This document shows, in pieces, positions 15,101 through 23,081 of a DNA stretch of 64,000 nucleotides. The position numbers were made by a program, and so were the translations under genes. A model generated the notes under the pieces. It saw only the letters and a list, made by a program, of their open reading frames with translations, was not told where the DNA came from and ran no database searches. Within the stretch, counting starts at the first letter, position 1. Each line of letters opens with the position of its first letter. Source of the DNA: Hydrogenobacter sp. T-8 (lineage in GTDB: Bacteria; Aquificota; Aquificia; Aquificales; Aquificaceae); assembly GCF_011006175.1 (NCBI RefSeq), contig NZ_CP048795.1:310001-374000 (forward strand). The letters are read 5' to 3'.

Positions 15101-16479
15101 AAGTTATTCCTTACGGCGGTGCAAAGACGGTAACTGGTAGCTGTTTCTATGTGGAGGCAAGGGGTCTAAAACTTCTTATAGACTGTGGAATGTTTCAAGG
15201 TCTTGAGGAAAGGAAAAACCGCGAACCCTTTCCCTTTGACCCAAAGGAAATAGACTATCTTGTGCTTACACATGCTCATATAGACCATTGTGGAAGGATA
15301 CCGCTCCTTGTGAGAGAAGGCTTTAAAGGTAAGATAATCTCCACAGAGCCTACCGCCAAGTTAGCCAGACTTATGCTCCTTGATGCCAGCAAGGTTATGT
15401 ATGAAAACTACAAAACCGCCCTAAAAAAGCTTCAAAGGACTGGGAAAGTGCCAGAACCACCACTCTATGAAGAATACGATGTGTTAGAGGCTATGGAGCT
15501 TTTCAAAATAAGGCTTGCCTACGGGCAAGAGTATAGGCTATCTAAGGGTATAAGCCTAAAACTCAGAGATTCTGGACATATTCTTGGTTCTGCCTTTGTG
15601 GAGCTTGAAGTATACGAGGACAAAAGGCACAAGAGAATAATCTTTTCTGGAGACCTTGGAAACAAAAACAAGCCCATAGTCCACGACCCAGATACACCTT
15701 CTCTTGCGGACTACGTCTTTATAGAAAGCACCTACGGAGACAGAAATCATAAAGGCTTTGAAGAATCAAAGGAAGAGCTACTTGATGCCATAAGGTACGC
15801 TATAGGAAAAGGTGGAAATGTGATAATTCCCTCTTACGCCCTTGAGAGAGCCCAAGAAATACTCTATGTGCTAAGGGAGTTTTACGAACAAGGCAGGCTT
15901 CCAAGGTGTGAAATCTTCCTTGACAGCCCATTAGCCATAAGCATAACAAAGCTCTTTACATCCCATCCAGAGTTTTACGACAGAGAAACCTACAGGGTCT
16001 TTTTGGAGAGAAATCCCTTTGAACTTCCCAACCTCCATTACACAAAGGAAGTGGAAGAATCAAAAGCCATAAACTCCATAAGCTCTGGTGCAATAATAAT
16101 CGCAGGCTCTGGTATGCTTAACGGCGGAAGAGTGCTTCATCATCTTAAATACAACCTTTGGCGTGAAGAATGTGCCATCGTTTTTGTAGGTTATCAGCCT
16201 CGTGGAACCTTAGGAAGAAAGATAATAGAGGGTGCGGAAAGTGTAAGGATATTTGGAGAGGAGATAGCGGTTAGAGCAAAGGTTTTTACCATAAACGGCT
16301 TTTCTTCCCATGCGGACCAGCAGGGTCTTATTGAGTGGCTCTCTTACACCTCAAAGCCCAAGAGAGTGTTTTTAGTGCATGGAGAAGAGGAGAAAATGAA
16401 GGTCTTTAGCAAGGAAATAAAGGAAAAGTTGGGTTTTGAATCTCACATACCAGATTTTGGAGAAAACCTTGAGCTTTAG
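15097..16479 (+). CDS. MBL-fold beta-CASP ribonuclease
   Basis: A 460-residue protein with [12 protein letters not shown] (residues 58-69), [19 protein letters not shown], the beta-CASP segment [14 protein letters not shown], and the RNA-specific C-terminal SSHADQQGL and FLVHGEE motifs. This is the CPSF-like/RMMBL group, which cuts RNA with two zinc ions; in bacteria and archaea they act in RNA maturation or decay. Start overlap with glyQ (ATGA) indicates one operon. It converges on the next gene with a 4-base overlap. Confidence 0.9.
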   Translation: MKVIPYGGAKTVTGSCFYVEARGLKLLIDCGMFQGLEERKNREPFPFDPKEIDYLVLTHAHIDHCGRIPLLVREGFKGKIISTEPTAKLARLMLLDASKVMYENYKTALKKLQRTGKVPEPPLYEEYDVLEAMELFKIRLAYGQEYRLSKGISLKLRDSGHILGSAFVELEVYEDKRHKRIIFSGDLGNKNKPIVHDPDTPSLADYVFIESTYGDRNHKGFEESKEELLDAIRYAIGKGGNVIIPSYALERAQEILYVLREFYEQGRLPRCEIFLDSPLAISITKLFTSHPEFYDRETYRVFLERNPFELPNLHYTKEVEESKAINSISSGAIIIAGSGMLNGGRVLHHLKYNLWREECAIVFVGYQPRGTLGRKIIEGAESVRIFGEEIAVRAKVFTINGFSSHADQQGLIEWLSYTSKPKRVFLVHGEEEKMKVFSKEIKEKLGFESHIPDFGENLEL

Positions 16480-17606
16480 TCAAGCACCCTCACCGCTACT
16501 ATAGATTTATATAAGTTTCTCAACCCGTCTCTTTCAAGGAGGTTTTTATAGATGCTGTTTACATGCCATTGAGACCCATCCTCCCTTCTTAGTTTATGAA
16601 CCGCATGGTAGATAACTGGCTGACCTTCCTCAAAACCCCCGTATATCATTACATGACCTCTCATAAAAAGAAGCGTCCTAAAGGGTGGCAGGGCTCTGAG
16701 AGTTTCTTTAAACTCTTCGTAGCTACCAAAACCCTCCGCTACAAGCCTGCCTATCTGTGCCTGCTGAGAGGAGTTTCTTGGAAGCTCAAGTCCATATATG
16801 GCATAAAGGCTTTGCACCAAGGAAGAGCAATCCCACCTTCCCTCCTTTCCACCCCAATCGTAAGGTGTGCCAAGAAGACTGTCTAATATGGACTTAGTCC
16901 TTTTTTCGTTAAAGGCTATATAGCCTTCCTCAAGACCCTCTGTCCTTTTTATCCATACCCTCCTCTTGTCTGGAAGGACTACCTTGTAGATGTCTCCCTT
17001 CTTCTCTTCGTAGTAGACCTTTGAACCAAGTCCAAAGACAGTGCTATCTACCTTTACGCTTCCCTTGGTTACCACCAAAAAGGGCAGGCTCATAACTTTG
17101 AGAAGCTCATTTCTTTCCACAAAAACCACATCCTCTCTCCTTACCCAGCCTCTCATATAGGGTGCATGCGCGTATAACCACTTTCCACTCTTTGAGCTAT
17201 GAAGTATAACCAAAGGAGTATGAGGCTCAAGAAGCGTATACTGGTTGTAGTCTATTCTTGGGTTTCCCTTATGAACCACCGCATCGCTCGGATACATACG
17301 CATATTGGTCCTTCTTAGGGTCCAGCCATACCCCACAGAAACCTCCTCTGGTATGGCAGAGAGGTTAGCCTCCTCCATAAAACTCTCAAGGTCCTTTTCT
17401 GTAAAAAACCTCTCTCCTATGAAAAGCCTGCCCTCTGGAAGCCTGTCCTGAGTCATCCAATCTCTTATCTGTTCTCCTCTTAGCCTTTGTGGAAACTCTT
17501 CTATTCTTTTCATGTATTCTATAAGTCTGTAGGACTGCTCGTTTATTTCTGCTTTATCAAAGGCAAAGGAAAGGTTAAGAAGGACAAGAAGTATGAGAAG
17601 TCTCAC
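16476..17606 (-). CDS. Secreted NlpC/P60 cell-wall peptidase with SH3-like domains
   Basis: A 376-residue protein with a signal peptide (MRLLILLVLLNLSFAF). Two SH3-like regions lie in the middle (about 120-230). The C-terminal NlpC/P60 domain has DCSSLVQSLYAIYG with the catalytic Cys, and HVMIYGG and the later YHAVHKL block with His residues. The family cleaves peptide stems of peptidoglycan in the periplasm. It is coupled to the small upstream gene by a 4-base overlap. Confidence 0.87.
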   Translation of the reverse strand: MRLLILLVLLNLSFAFDKAEINEQSYRLIEYMKRIEEFPQRLRGEQIRDWMTQDRLPEGRLFIGERFFTEKDLESFMEEANLSAIPEEVSVGYGWTLRRTNMRMYPSDAVVHKGNPRIDYNQYTLLEPHTPLVILHSSKSGKWLYAHAPYMRGWVRREDVVFVERNELLKVMSLPFLVVTKGSVKVDSTVFGLGSKVYYEEKKGDIYKVVLPDKRRVWIKRTEGLEEGYIAFNEKRTKSILDSLLGTPYDWGGKEGRWDCSSLVQSLYAIYGLELPRNSSQQAQIGRLVAEGFGSYEEFKETLRALPPFRTLLFMRGHVMIYGGFEEGQPVIYHAVHKLRREDGSQWHVNSIYKNLLERDGLRNLYKSIVAVRVLD

Positions 17607-17845
17607 ACTTGCCTCCTAAAGCCTCCTTTAAAAACCTCTTCTATCCAGCCAAAGCATATACGATAATTCTCTTCAACTCTTTTCTCAAGTTTTTGGAGAA
17701 ACCTCAAAAGCTCTTCCCTTTCCTCTTTGCTCATTTTTGGGATGCTTTTCATGATATTTTCCAACTCCTCCCTTAAGGCTTCTGGCTTAAAAGGGTCAAG
17801 AGAAAGCCTTTCTAACTCTTTGAGTTTTTCCTTAAGGTTTTCCAC
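17603..17845 (-). CDS. Small charged helical protein
   Basis: An 80-residue protein, almost all Glu/Lys/Leu-rich helix (LKEKLKELERL, then MSKEEREELLRFLQKLEKRV). No family was recognised. It overlaps the NlpC/P60 gene by four bases and begins 14 bases from the divergent secreted-protein gene, so it is likely the first gene of a two-gene operon. Cytoplasmic, as no signal peptide is seen. Confidence 0.6.
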   Translation of the reverse strand: MENLKEKLKELERLSLDPFKPEALREELENIMKSIPKMSKEEREELLRFLQKLEKRVEENYRICFGWIEEVFKGGFRRQV

Positions 17846-17855
17846 AGTTATGTAT

Positions 17856-17861
17856 TATAAT
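17856..17861 (+). promoter_or_regulatory. -10 box deciding the start of the next gene
   Basis: TATAAT overlaps an ATG at 17860, so that ATG cannot be transcribed from this promoter. The ATG at 17869 lies 7 bases after the box, in frame, and directly precedes a signal peptide. This supports the later start. Confidence 0.5.
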
Positions 17862-17868
17862 GAAGGTC

Positions 17869-18501
17869 ATGAGAAAATGCGTATTAGGACTTGGTGTAAT
17901 TCTGTCAGTGGTTGCCTTTTCACCCGCTCAGCAGGTTAATCCCTTTCTCGTGCCAGAAAGGGCAAACTCACGCATAAATGCTAGCGTCCAAATAGCCAGG
18001 CTACTAAAAGACATGGGTTATAACCGCATTGCAGTGGTCTACATGGAAACCTCAGACCTGTGTGCTCTCTTTTCTGCTTCTTTGGTAGCTTCCTTGAGGA
18101 CTTTGGGTGTGGAAGCCTACTATGTAAAGGGTGGAGAGGGTCTTGAGGATAGGCTCAAACTGCTTCAGCCCTTTCATGTTTACATGGCTTATTTTGGAGA
18201 AAGACCTCACGAAGAGGTGCAAAGCCAGTTTAACCAGGACCTAAAGAGGGTGCTAAAATATCAGGAAAAACCAAGCCTTGTGCTTCAACCCTCCCTTTTG
18301 GGTTTAGGTTTTGTAAGTGGTATACTCGCAGATGAAACCTTGTCCTACAGCTTGGAAAACCATCCTATGCTTAGCTTTGTCTTTGAGGAGGGAAGGGTAA
18401 AACCTGCGAGGGTGGTTATAAAGGACTTTGAAGTAAAAGTTTCTGTGCAAGAGCCAAAGGCACCACAAAAACAACAACCAACCAGACAGAGGAGAAAGTG
18501 A
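17869..18501 (+). CDS. Exported protein of unknown function
   Basis: A 210-residue protein starting with a signal peptide (MRKCVLGLGVILSVVAFSPA) if the ATG at 17869 is used. The mature part looks alpha/beta (INASVQIARLLKDMGYNRIAVVYME) and ends in a basic Pro/Gln-rich tail. I do not recognise it. Its stop overlaps the apbE GTG start by 4 bases, so the two are co-translated, which hints at a periplasmic role linked to flavin attachment or redox proteins. Confidence 0.7.
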   Translation: MRKCVLGLGVILSVVAFSPAQQVNPFLVPERANSRINASVQIARLLKDMGYNRIAVVYMETSDLCALFSASLVASLRTLGVEAYYVKGGEGLEDRLKLLQPFHVYMAYFGERPHEEVQSQFNQDLKRVLKYQEKPSLVLQPSLLGLGFVSGILADETLSYSLENHPMLSFVFEEGRVKPARVVIKDFEVKVSVQEPKAPQKQQPTRQRRK

Positions 18502-19373
18502 GGCTCTTTGCCCTTTTGCTCTTTATAGCCTTTACCTTCTCACAGGAGAAACTTTTCCACCTAATGGGGACATACGCCCTTATTGAACTTCCTCAAGGTA
18601 AAGAGTATGAAGCCTATAGATACATGAGAAGCCTTGAGGAGAAGCTCTCTGACTACTTGGAAGGCTCTGAGGTCTCTCAGATAAACCAAAAGGCTGGCAA
18701 GGGTTGTGTGGAAGTCTCTGAAGAGACCCTTGAGGTCATAAAAAAGTCCCTTGAGGTATCAAGGTGGACAGGGGGTGCTTTTGACATAACAGTGGGAAGC
18801 TACACTATAAACTACAAAAGGAAGGGTATGCTAAAGGAGGAGGAAGCCAAAAGGCTTATAGACTACAGGAAGGTGAGGATAGAAGGAAATAGGGTATGTC
18901 TTTTGGAAGAGGGTATGGCTATAGACCTTGGGGGTGTTGGCAAGGGTTATGCGGTGCAGAAGGCTTATGAGATGTTGAAAACGGACTGGGGCTTTTTGTC
19001 CATAGCGGGCGACTTGAAGGTCTGGGGACACAAAAGACGCCTTGCGGTCTTTAATCCTATAAACAACAAAATACTCGCAGAAGGCTATAATGCAAAAGAC
19101 CTGTGCCTTTCAACGGGTGGAAACTATCTAAGAAGGCACATTCTGGGTAGGGAAAATAACCTGCTCCAAGCGACAGTTGCCTATGGAGATTGCACCATTA
19201 ACGATGCAATAGAGACTGCTCTTTTGGCTATGGATGACCAAAGCAGGGAGAAGTTTCTTAGGGAAAATCCACACATAGGTGTTTTGCTTCTGTTTAAGGA
19301 TGGGAGCATATACATAAACAAGGCTTTTATGGAGTATTTTGAAGGGCTTAAGATATATCCAACAGCTCCCTAA
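18498..19373 (+). CDS. apbE: FAD:protein FMN transferase (ApbE)
   Basis: A 291-residue exported protein (signal peptide MRLFALLLFIAFTFS) with a GTG start that overlaps the previous stop (GTGA). ApbE motifs are GGAFDITVG, AIDLGGVGKGYAVQKA and LCLSTGGNYLRR. ApbE covalently attaches FMN to Thr/Ser of proteins such as RnfG or NqrC, using FAD and Mg2+, at the periplasmic face. Its 3' end overlaps the convergent glycosyltransferase gene by 26 bases. Confidence 0.9.
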   Translation: MRLFALLLFIAFTFSQEKLFHLMGTYALIELPQGKEYEAYRYMRSLEEKLSDYLEGSEVSQINQKAGKGCVEVSEETLEVIKKSLEVSRWTGGAFDITVGSYTINYKRKGMLKEEEAKRLIDYRKVRIEGNRVCLLEEGMAIDLGGVGKGYAVQKAYEMLKTDWGFLSIAGDLKVWGHKRRLAVFNPINNKILAEGYNAKDLCLSTGGNYLRRHILGRENNLLQATVAYGDCTINDAIETALLAMDDQSREKFLRENPHIGVLLLFKDGSIYINKAFMEYFEGLKIYPTAP

Positions 19374-20451
19374 AAAGCTCCACATACTTGTCTACAGTGC
19401 TTTTTATTGAGTATTGACTTGCGGTTTGAAGTGCCTTTGTGGAAATTTTTCTGTATTCCTCTTCTGAAAGGCTTAGAGCACGGGACATCTTTTGCGTTAA
19501 GCCCTCAAGGTCTCCCACCTGCACTGCAAGACCGTTCTCACCATCCACAAGATAGTCCCTTATGCCACCTGCAAGGGTGGATATTACCACCTTTTGGCAA
19601 GCCATAGCCTGAAGCACCGCCCCTGCTATACCCTCAAAGTAAGAGGAAAAGACAAAGTAGTCCGCCATATTCAAAAGCTCTGGCACGTCTTCCCTAAAGC
19701 CAAGACCTATTAATCTACCTTCAAGACCATACCTTTTTGCGTATTCTGGTGCATGCCTGTCCGTTTCAAGTCCTACGAGGATAAGAAGGCAGTCCACACA
19801 CTCAAGCCTTGAGAAAGCCTTTATAAGAAGAGGTTGACCCTTATGCTCTGGGTTCCAGTTGGCTACATTTATGAAAACCCTCTTGCTTGGCTCTATGCCT
19901 AACTCCTTTCTTTTCTGTAGTGCCTTCTCCCTTCCCAAGGGTCTGAACCTCTCAAGGTCAAGCCCGCTGGGTATATACACAAGCCTTTCTGGAAAGAAGT
20001 TTTCCTCTTTTAGCCTTTCAAAGGTTGTCTTGTCCACCACCACTATCCTGTCCGCCACAGCGTATTTGAAGGTTTTTGATAGGAAGTTTGAGCTTTTGCC
20101 TGTTCTTTTGTAGGCTATTATTTTAGGCTTTTTTCTCAAAAAGGATATGGCTACCCTTACAAAGTCAAGGGCATGAGGAGAATTGGCTATCACTATATCA
20201 AAGCCCTCTTTTAGCACCCTCCAAAGCCTGTAGTAATTGGCAGGATTAAACCTGGAGAGCTTGTTGTGGTTTTCAAAAAGATGAAACTTAACTCCAAAGT
20301 CTCTTAGCTTTTCTCTCATGAGCTCATACTGAAAGGAAAGAGCCATGTGGACTTGAAAGCCTCTAAGAGATAGCTCTCTTGTTATAAGGTATGTTTGCTC
20401 CTTTGTCCCTCCCCAGCCAATACCATCCACAACCTGAAGCACCCTAAGCAT
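19348..20451 (-). CDS. GT4-family glycosyltransferase
   Basis: A 367-residue GT-B fold enzyme. The N-terminal domain starts VLQVVDGIGWGGTKEQT. The C-terminal domain has VANWNPEHKGQPLLIKAF, then the FSSYFEGIAGAVLQAMAC donor-binding E-x7-E region and TLAGGIRDYLVDGENG. Such enzymes add sugars to lipopolysaccharide or other glycans at the inner membrane. The substrate is unknown. The gene overlaps terC by 8 bases. Confidence 0.88.
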   Translation of the reverse strand: MLRVLQVVDGIGWGGTKEQTYLITRELSLRGFQVHMALSFQYELMREKLRDFGVKFHLFENHNKLSRFNPANYYRLWRVLKEGFDIVIANSPHALDFVRVAISFLRKKPKIIAYKRTGKSSNFLSKTFKYAVADRIVVVDKTTFERLKEENFFPERLVYIPSGLDLERFRPLGREKALQKRKELGIEPSKRVFINVANWNPEHKGQPLLIKAFSRLECVDCLLILVGLETDRHAPEYAKRYGLEGRLIGLGFREDVPELLNMADYFVFSSYFEGIAGAVLQAMACQKVVISTLAGGIRDYLVDGENGLAVQVGDLEGLTQKMSRALSLSEEEYRKISTKALQTASQYSIKSTVDKYVELFRELLDIS

Positions 20452-21361
20452 TGTTGGATTCTTTCTTTTTTACCACCAAGGAAGCGACCACCGACAAGAA
20501 AATGGCACTGCCAATAAGAAGCAAAGAAACCTCCACAGGTATCTTGTAAAACTCCGATAGGAGCATCTTTACACCTATAAAACCCAGTATAAAGGAAAGC
20601 CCATAGTGCAGGTAGTGAAAGAGAGGCAAAACCCCCGCAGCGGCGAAGTATAGAGACCTAAGCCCCAATATGGCAAAAATGTTAGAAGTGTATACCACAA
20701 ATGGGTCTTTGGAAATGGCAAGAATTGCAGGAACAGAGTCTATGGCAAACATTATGTCTGAACTCTCTACAAACACAAGAGCCAAGAACATGGGCGTGGC
20801 GTAAAGCCTTCCACCTTCTTTTATAAAAAACCTTCCATCACCATTATGAGGTTTTAGAGGAATAAGCCTTTTGGCTATCCTATAGACAAGGGTCTGCTCT
20901 GGATGGAACTCCTTTTCCTCCGTGGTAAGGAGCTTTATGGCAGAAACTATAAGGATTACGCCAAAGATATAAACAACCCAATGGAAGTGTTTTATAAGCT
21001 CAAGCCCAGCAAAAATAAATATTGCCCTAAAGACTATGGCACCTAACACTCCCCAGAAAAGCACCTTGTGCCTGTATTCCTCTGGGACCTTAAAGTAGGA
21101 AAATATGAGGATAAACACAAATATGTTGTCAAGGCTCAAGGCTTTTTCAAGCAGGTATCCCGTAAAGTATTCCACAGCCCTATCGTAGCCTCTATCAAAA
21201 TAGACAAAAACACCAAAGGCAAGACCCAAAGCTATCCAAAAAGCAGATAAAAGGAGTGCCTCTTTTAGAGAAATCTTGTGAGGGTTTCTATGAAACACAA
21301 AAAGGTCAAGAAAAAGGGCAGTAAAAACTACTGCACCAAAGATAAGCCACTCTAACTCCAT
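20444..21361 (-). CDS. TerC/Alx-family membrane protein
   Basis: A 305-residue membrane protein with about nine helices. The conserved EKALSLDNIFVFILIFSYF and FVESSDIMFAIDSVPAILAI segments carry the acidic residues typical of TerC/Alx. The family is linked to manganese export and metal homeostasis. ATTATA at 21370-21375 (TATAAT on this strand) ends 8 bases before the ATG, predicting a leaderless start. Confidence 0.92.
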   Translation of the reverse strand: MELEWLIFGAVVFTALFLDLFVFHRNPHKISLKEALLLSAFWIALGLAFGVFVYFDRGYDRAVEYFTGYLLEKALSLDNIFVFILIFSYFKVPEEYRHKVLFWGVLGAIVFRAIFIFAGLELIKHFHWVVYIFGVILIVSAIKLLTTEEKEFHPEQTLVYRIAKRLIPLKPHNGDGRFFIKEGGRLYATPMFLALVFVESSDIMFAIDSVPAILAISKDPFVVYTSNIFAILGLRSLYFAAAGVLPLFHYLHYGLSFILGFIGVKMLLSEFYKIPVEVSLLLIGSAIFLSVVASLVVKKKESNNA

Positions 21362-21369
21362 GTATGCAT

Positions 21370-21375
21370 ATTATA
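21370..21375 (-). promoter_or_regulatory. -10 box of terC-like gene
   Basis: TATAAT on the minus strand, 8 bases before the ATG at 21361; no Shine-Dalgarno sequence between. Confidence 0.45.
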
Positions 21376-21378
21376 AAC

Positions 21379-22320
21379 TCAAGCTAAGCTCTTCTTTATA
21401 AAGTCTATGACCTTAACTGGTATAGGGTCTTGTCCATATATATCTGCCAAGTATAGGCTCACCCAGTCTCCAAGATAGGTAAGGTATAGAAGTCTCTCTA
21501 TTAAACTTTCTCCTTTTCCAGAGAGAACCTTCAAAAGCACGCCAAGGTCTTCAAAGACCTGACGAGTTATATCCACTCTTTTTAGAATTCTCTCGTGGTC
21601 CTGTGGGTCATAAAGCAAGACAAAACCGCATAGGTTTCTTATTTGAGGGTTGTCCAAGCCTACCACCTCGTTGTGGTGCATTTCAGGCAAAATGGCATTG
21701 TAGCAAAGGGTTTTTGAGTTTTCGTTTATCTGGGTCTTCCACCTAAAGGCTACAGGCTCTGTAAGAGGCGTGCCATAAACCACTGGCAGGTAGGTAAACA
21801 TATTTTTGGCAAGCTCTTGGGCGGTCTTTTTTATTTCCTCCTTATTGGTCTCTAAGTGCTCTCTTACACGCTCCACAGAGCCATCCATTCCAAAAAGGCA
21901 CAAAAGGGCAGAAAGCATAAAGCCAAGTGCATATCTGGGTGGATATCCTTCTGGAAGTGGGATATGCACAAGTCCTTCTCTGTTTGCTATTTCCCTTAGT
22001 TTCCCTCCAGAGCTAACGCAAACTGGCTTTAGACCCCTTTGGAGTGCCTCCTCAAGGACGCTTATGGTCTCTTCTGTGTTTCCACTGTAGCTGGTGCAAA
22101 CCAAAAGCCAGTTATCTTTTACAAAGGCTGGCAGGTCATAGCCTCTTATGGAAAGCACAGGCTTTTCCGCAGAGAGAAACAACTTCATAAAGTCTCCCAC
22201 AATCCCAGAACCACCCATACCACTAAAGACCACACCCGCATAGCCTTCAAGAGAAATAGGCTGGCACTCTATTTTGCTAAACTGCTTGGGAAAATCCTCT
22301 GCCATAAGGTAAGCATCCAT
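21379..22320 (-). CDS. Bifunctional phosphoglucose/phosphomannose isomerase
   Basis: A 313-residue protein with two SIS domains. FSGMGGSGIVGDF and TSYSGNTEETIS are the sugar-phosphate binding loops, and LPEMHHNEVVG is the conserved catalytic block of the bifunctional PGI/PMI family found in archaea and Aquificae. It interconverts glucose-6-P or mannose-6-P with fructose-6-P, here likely in gluconeogenesis and sugar supply. A purine-rich GGAGGGG precedes the ATG, a normal ribosome binding site. Confidence 0.9.
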   Translation of the reverse strand: MDAYLMAEDFPKQFSKIECQPISLEGYAGVVFSGMGGSGIVGDFMKLFLSAEKPVLSIRGYDLPAFVKDNWLLVCTSYSGNTEETISVLEEALQRGLKPVCVSSGGKLREIANREGLVHIPLPEGYPPRYALGFMLSALLCLFGMDGSVERVREHLETNKEEIKKTAQELAKNMFTYLPVVYGTPLTEPVAFRWKTQINENSKTLCYNAILPEMHHNEVVGLDNPQIRNLCGFVLLYDPQDHERILKRVDITRQVFEDLGVLLKVLSGKGESLIERLLYLTYLGDWVSLYLADIYGQDPIPVKVIDFIKKSLA

Positions 22321-22348
22321 ACCACCCCTCCTCTACGAAATTTTAAAA

Positions 22349-23068
22349 CTAAATCTCCAGTATTACTTGCTTTCCACCCTCTACCTTGAGTTTTGGTGTA
22401 TGCCTTAAGAGGTTTATGGAAAACTCAAGGTTGTCGTAGAGGGTTATGGAGTAATTATCCCAAAAGACGCATGTCCCTGCAAGGCAGAAATAGCCTCCAC
22501 TTGTAGGTGCTATCTGCTCCGCTATTAAGAGGGTATAGTGTCCCATATTAGACTGGGCAGTGTCTTCCGCACGCACCACCACCTTTATGTCTGGCATGAG
22601 AGGTTTTATAGAGGCACTGCAGGCGAGCATAATCTTGTTTACATTGACCTCGTTCTTCTCGTTTTTGTTATACCTTCTTATCTTTGAAGTGACCAAAAAG
22701 TATTTGTCTCCTTGGTGGTTGTTTACCTCGTCTATAACCTCATCTGGGTTTAGCTCCATGCCAAACCTTCTGGCAAGAGTGTTGCAGGTGTCCGCTATGT
22801 GGTCTTCGTTTTTGTAATAGCCAAGGAGAATGACCTTTTTACCCTCCTCCCAGACCCACCTTTCCACGTCTTGGACTTCCTTCTCTGTGAAAGGAATCTC
22901 GGGGTAGTTAAATACTATGGTGTGGTATTCCTTGAGTTTTTCCCAGTTGTCCACCTCGTGGACTATTAGCCCTCTCTTTTCCGCTTCTCTTTGAAGTATG
23001 GAAAAGTAGTAGTAGTCCGTTATGGTAAACTCTTGATGGGTGATGCTCCAAGCAACCTTTGTCTGCAT
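22349..23068 (-). CDS. Uncharacterised protein with class I glutamine-amidotransferase-like fold
   Basis: A 239-residue protein. The N-terminal region (HTIVFNYPEIPFTEKEVQDV, then KKVILLGYY) resembles the GATase-like domain of DUF4350-type proteins, without an evident catalytic Cys nucleophile elbow. The C-terminal half is beta-rich (ITLYDNLEFSINLLRHTPKL). No function is assigned. It is followed after 28 bases by the pgi/pmi gene. The minus-strand TATAAT at 23076-23081 lies 7 bases before the ATG. Confidence 0.65.
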   Translation of the reverse strand: MQTKVAWSITHQEFTITDYYYFSILQREAEKRGLIVHEVDNWEKLKEYHTIVFNYPEIPFTEKEVQDVERWVWEEGKKVILLGYYKNEDHIADTCNTLARRFGMELNPDEVIDEVNNHQGDKYFLVTSKIRRYNKNEKNEVNVNKIMLACSASIKPLMPDIKVVVRAEDTAQSNMGHYTLLIAEQIAPTSGGYFCLAGTCVFWDNYSITLYDNLEFSINLLRHTPKLKVEGGKQVILEI

Positions 23069-23075
23069 GCTTTAC

Positions 23076-23081
23076 ATTATA
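23076..23081 (-). promoter_or_regulatory. -10 box upstream of 23068
   Basis: TATAAT on the minus strand ends 7 bases before the ATG at 23068 and overlaps the end of the helicase gene. A leaderless start is predicted. Confidence 0.45.
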
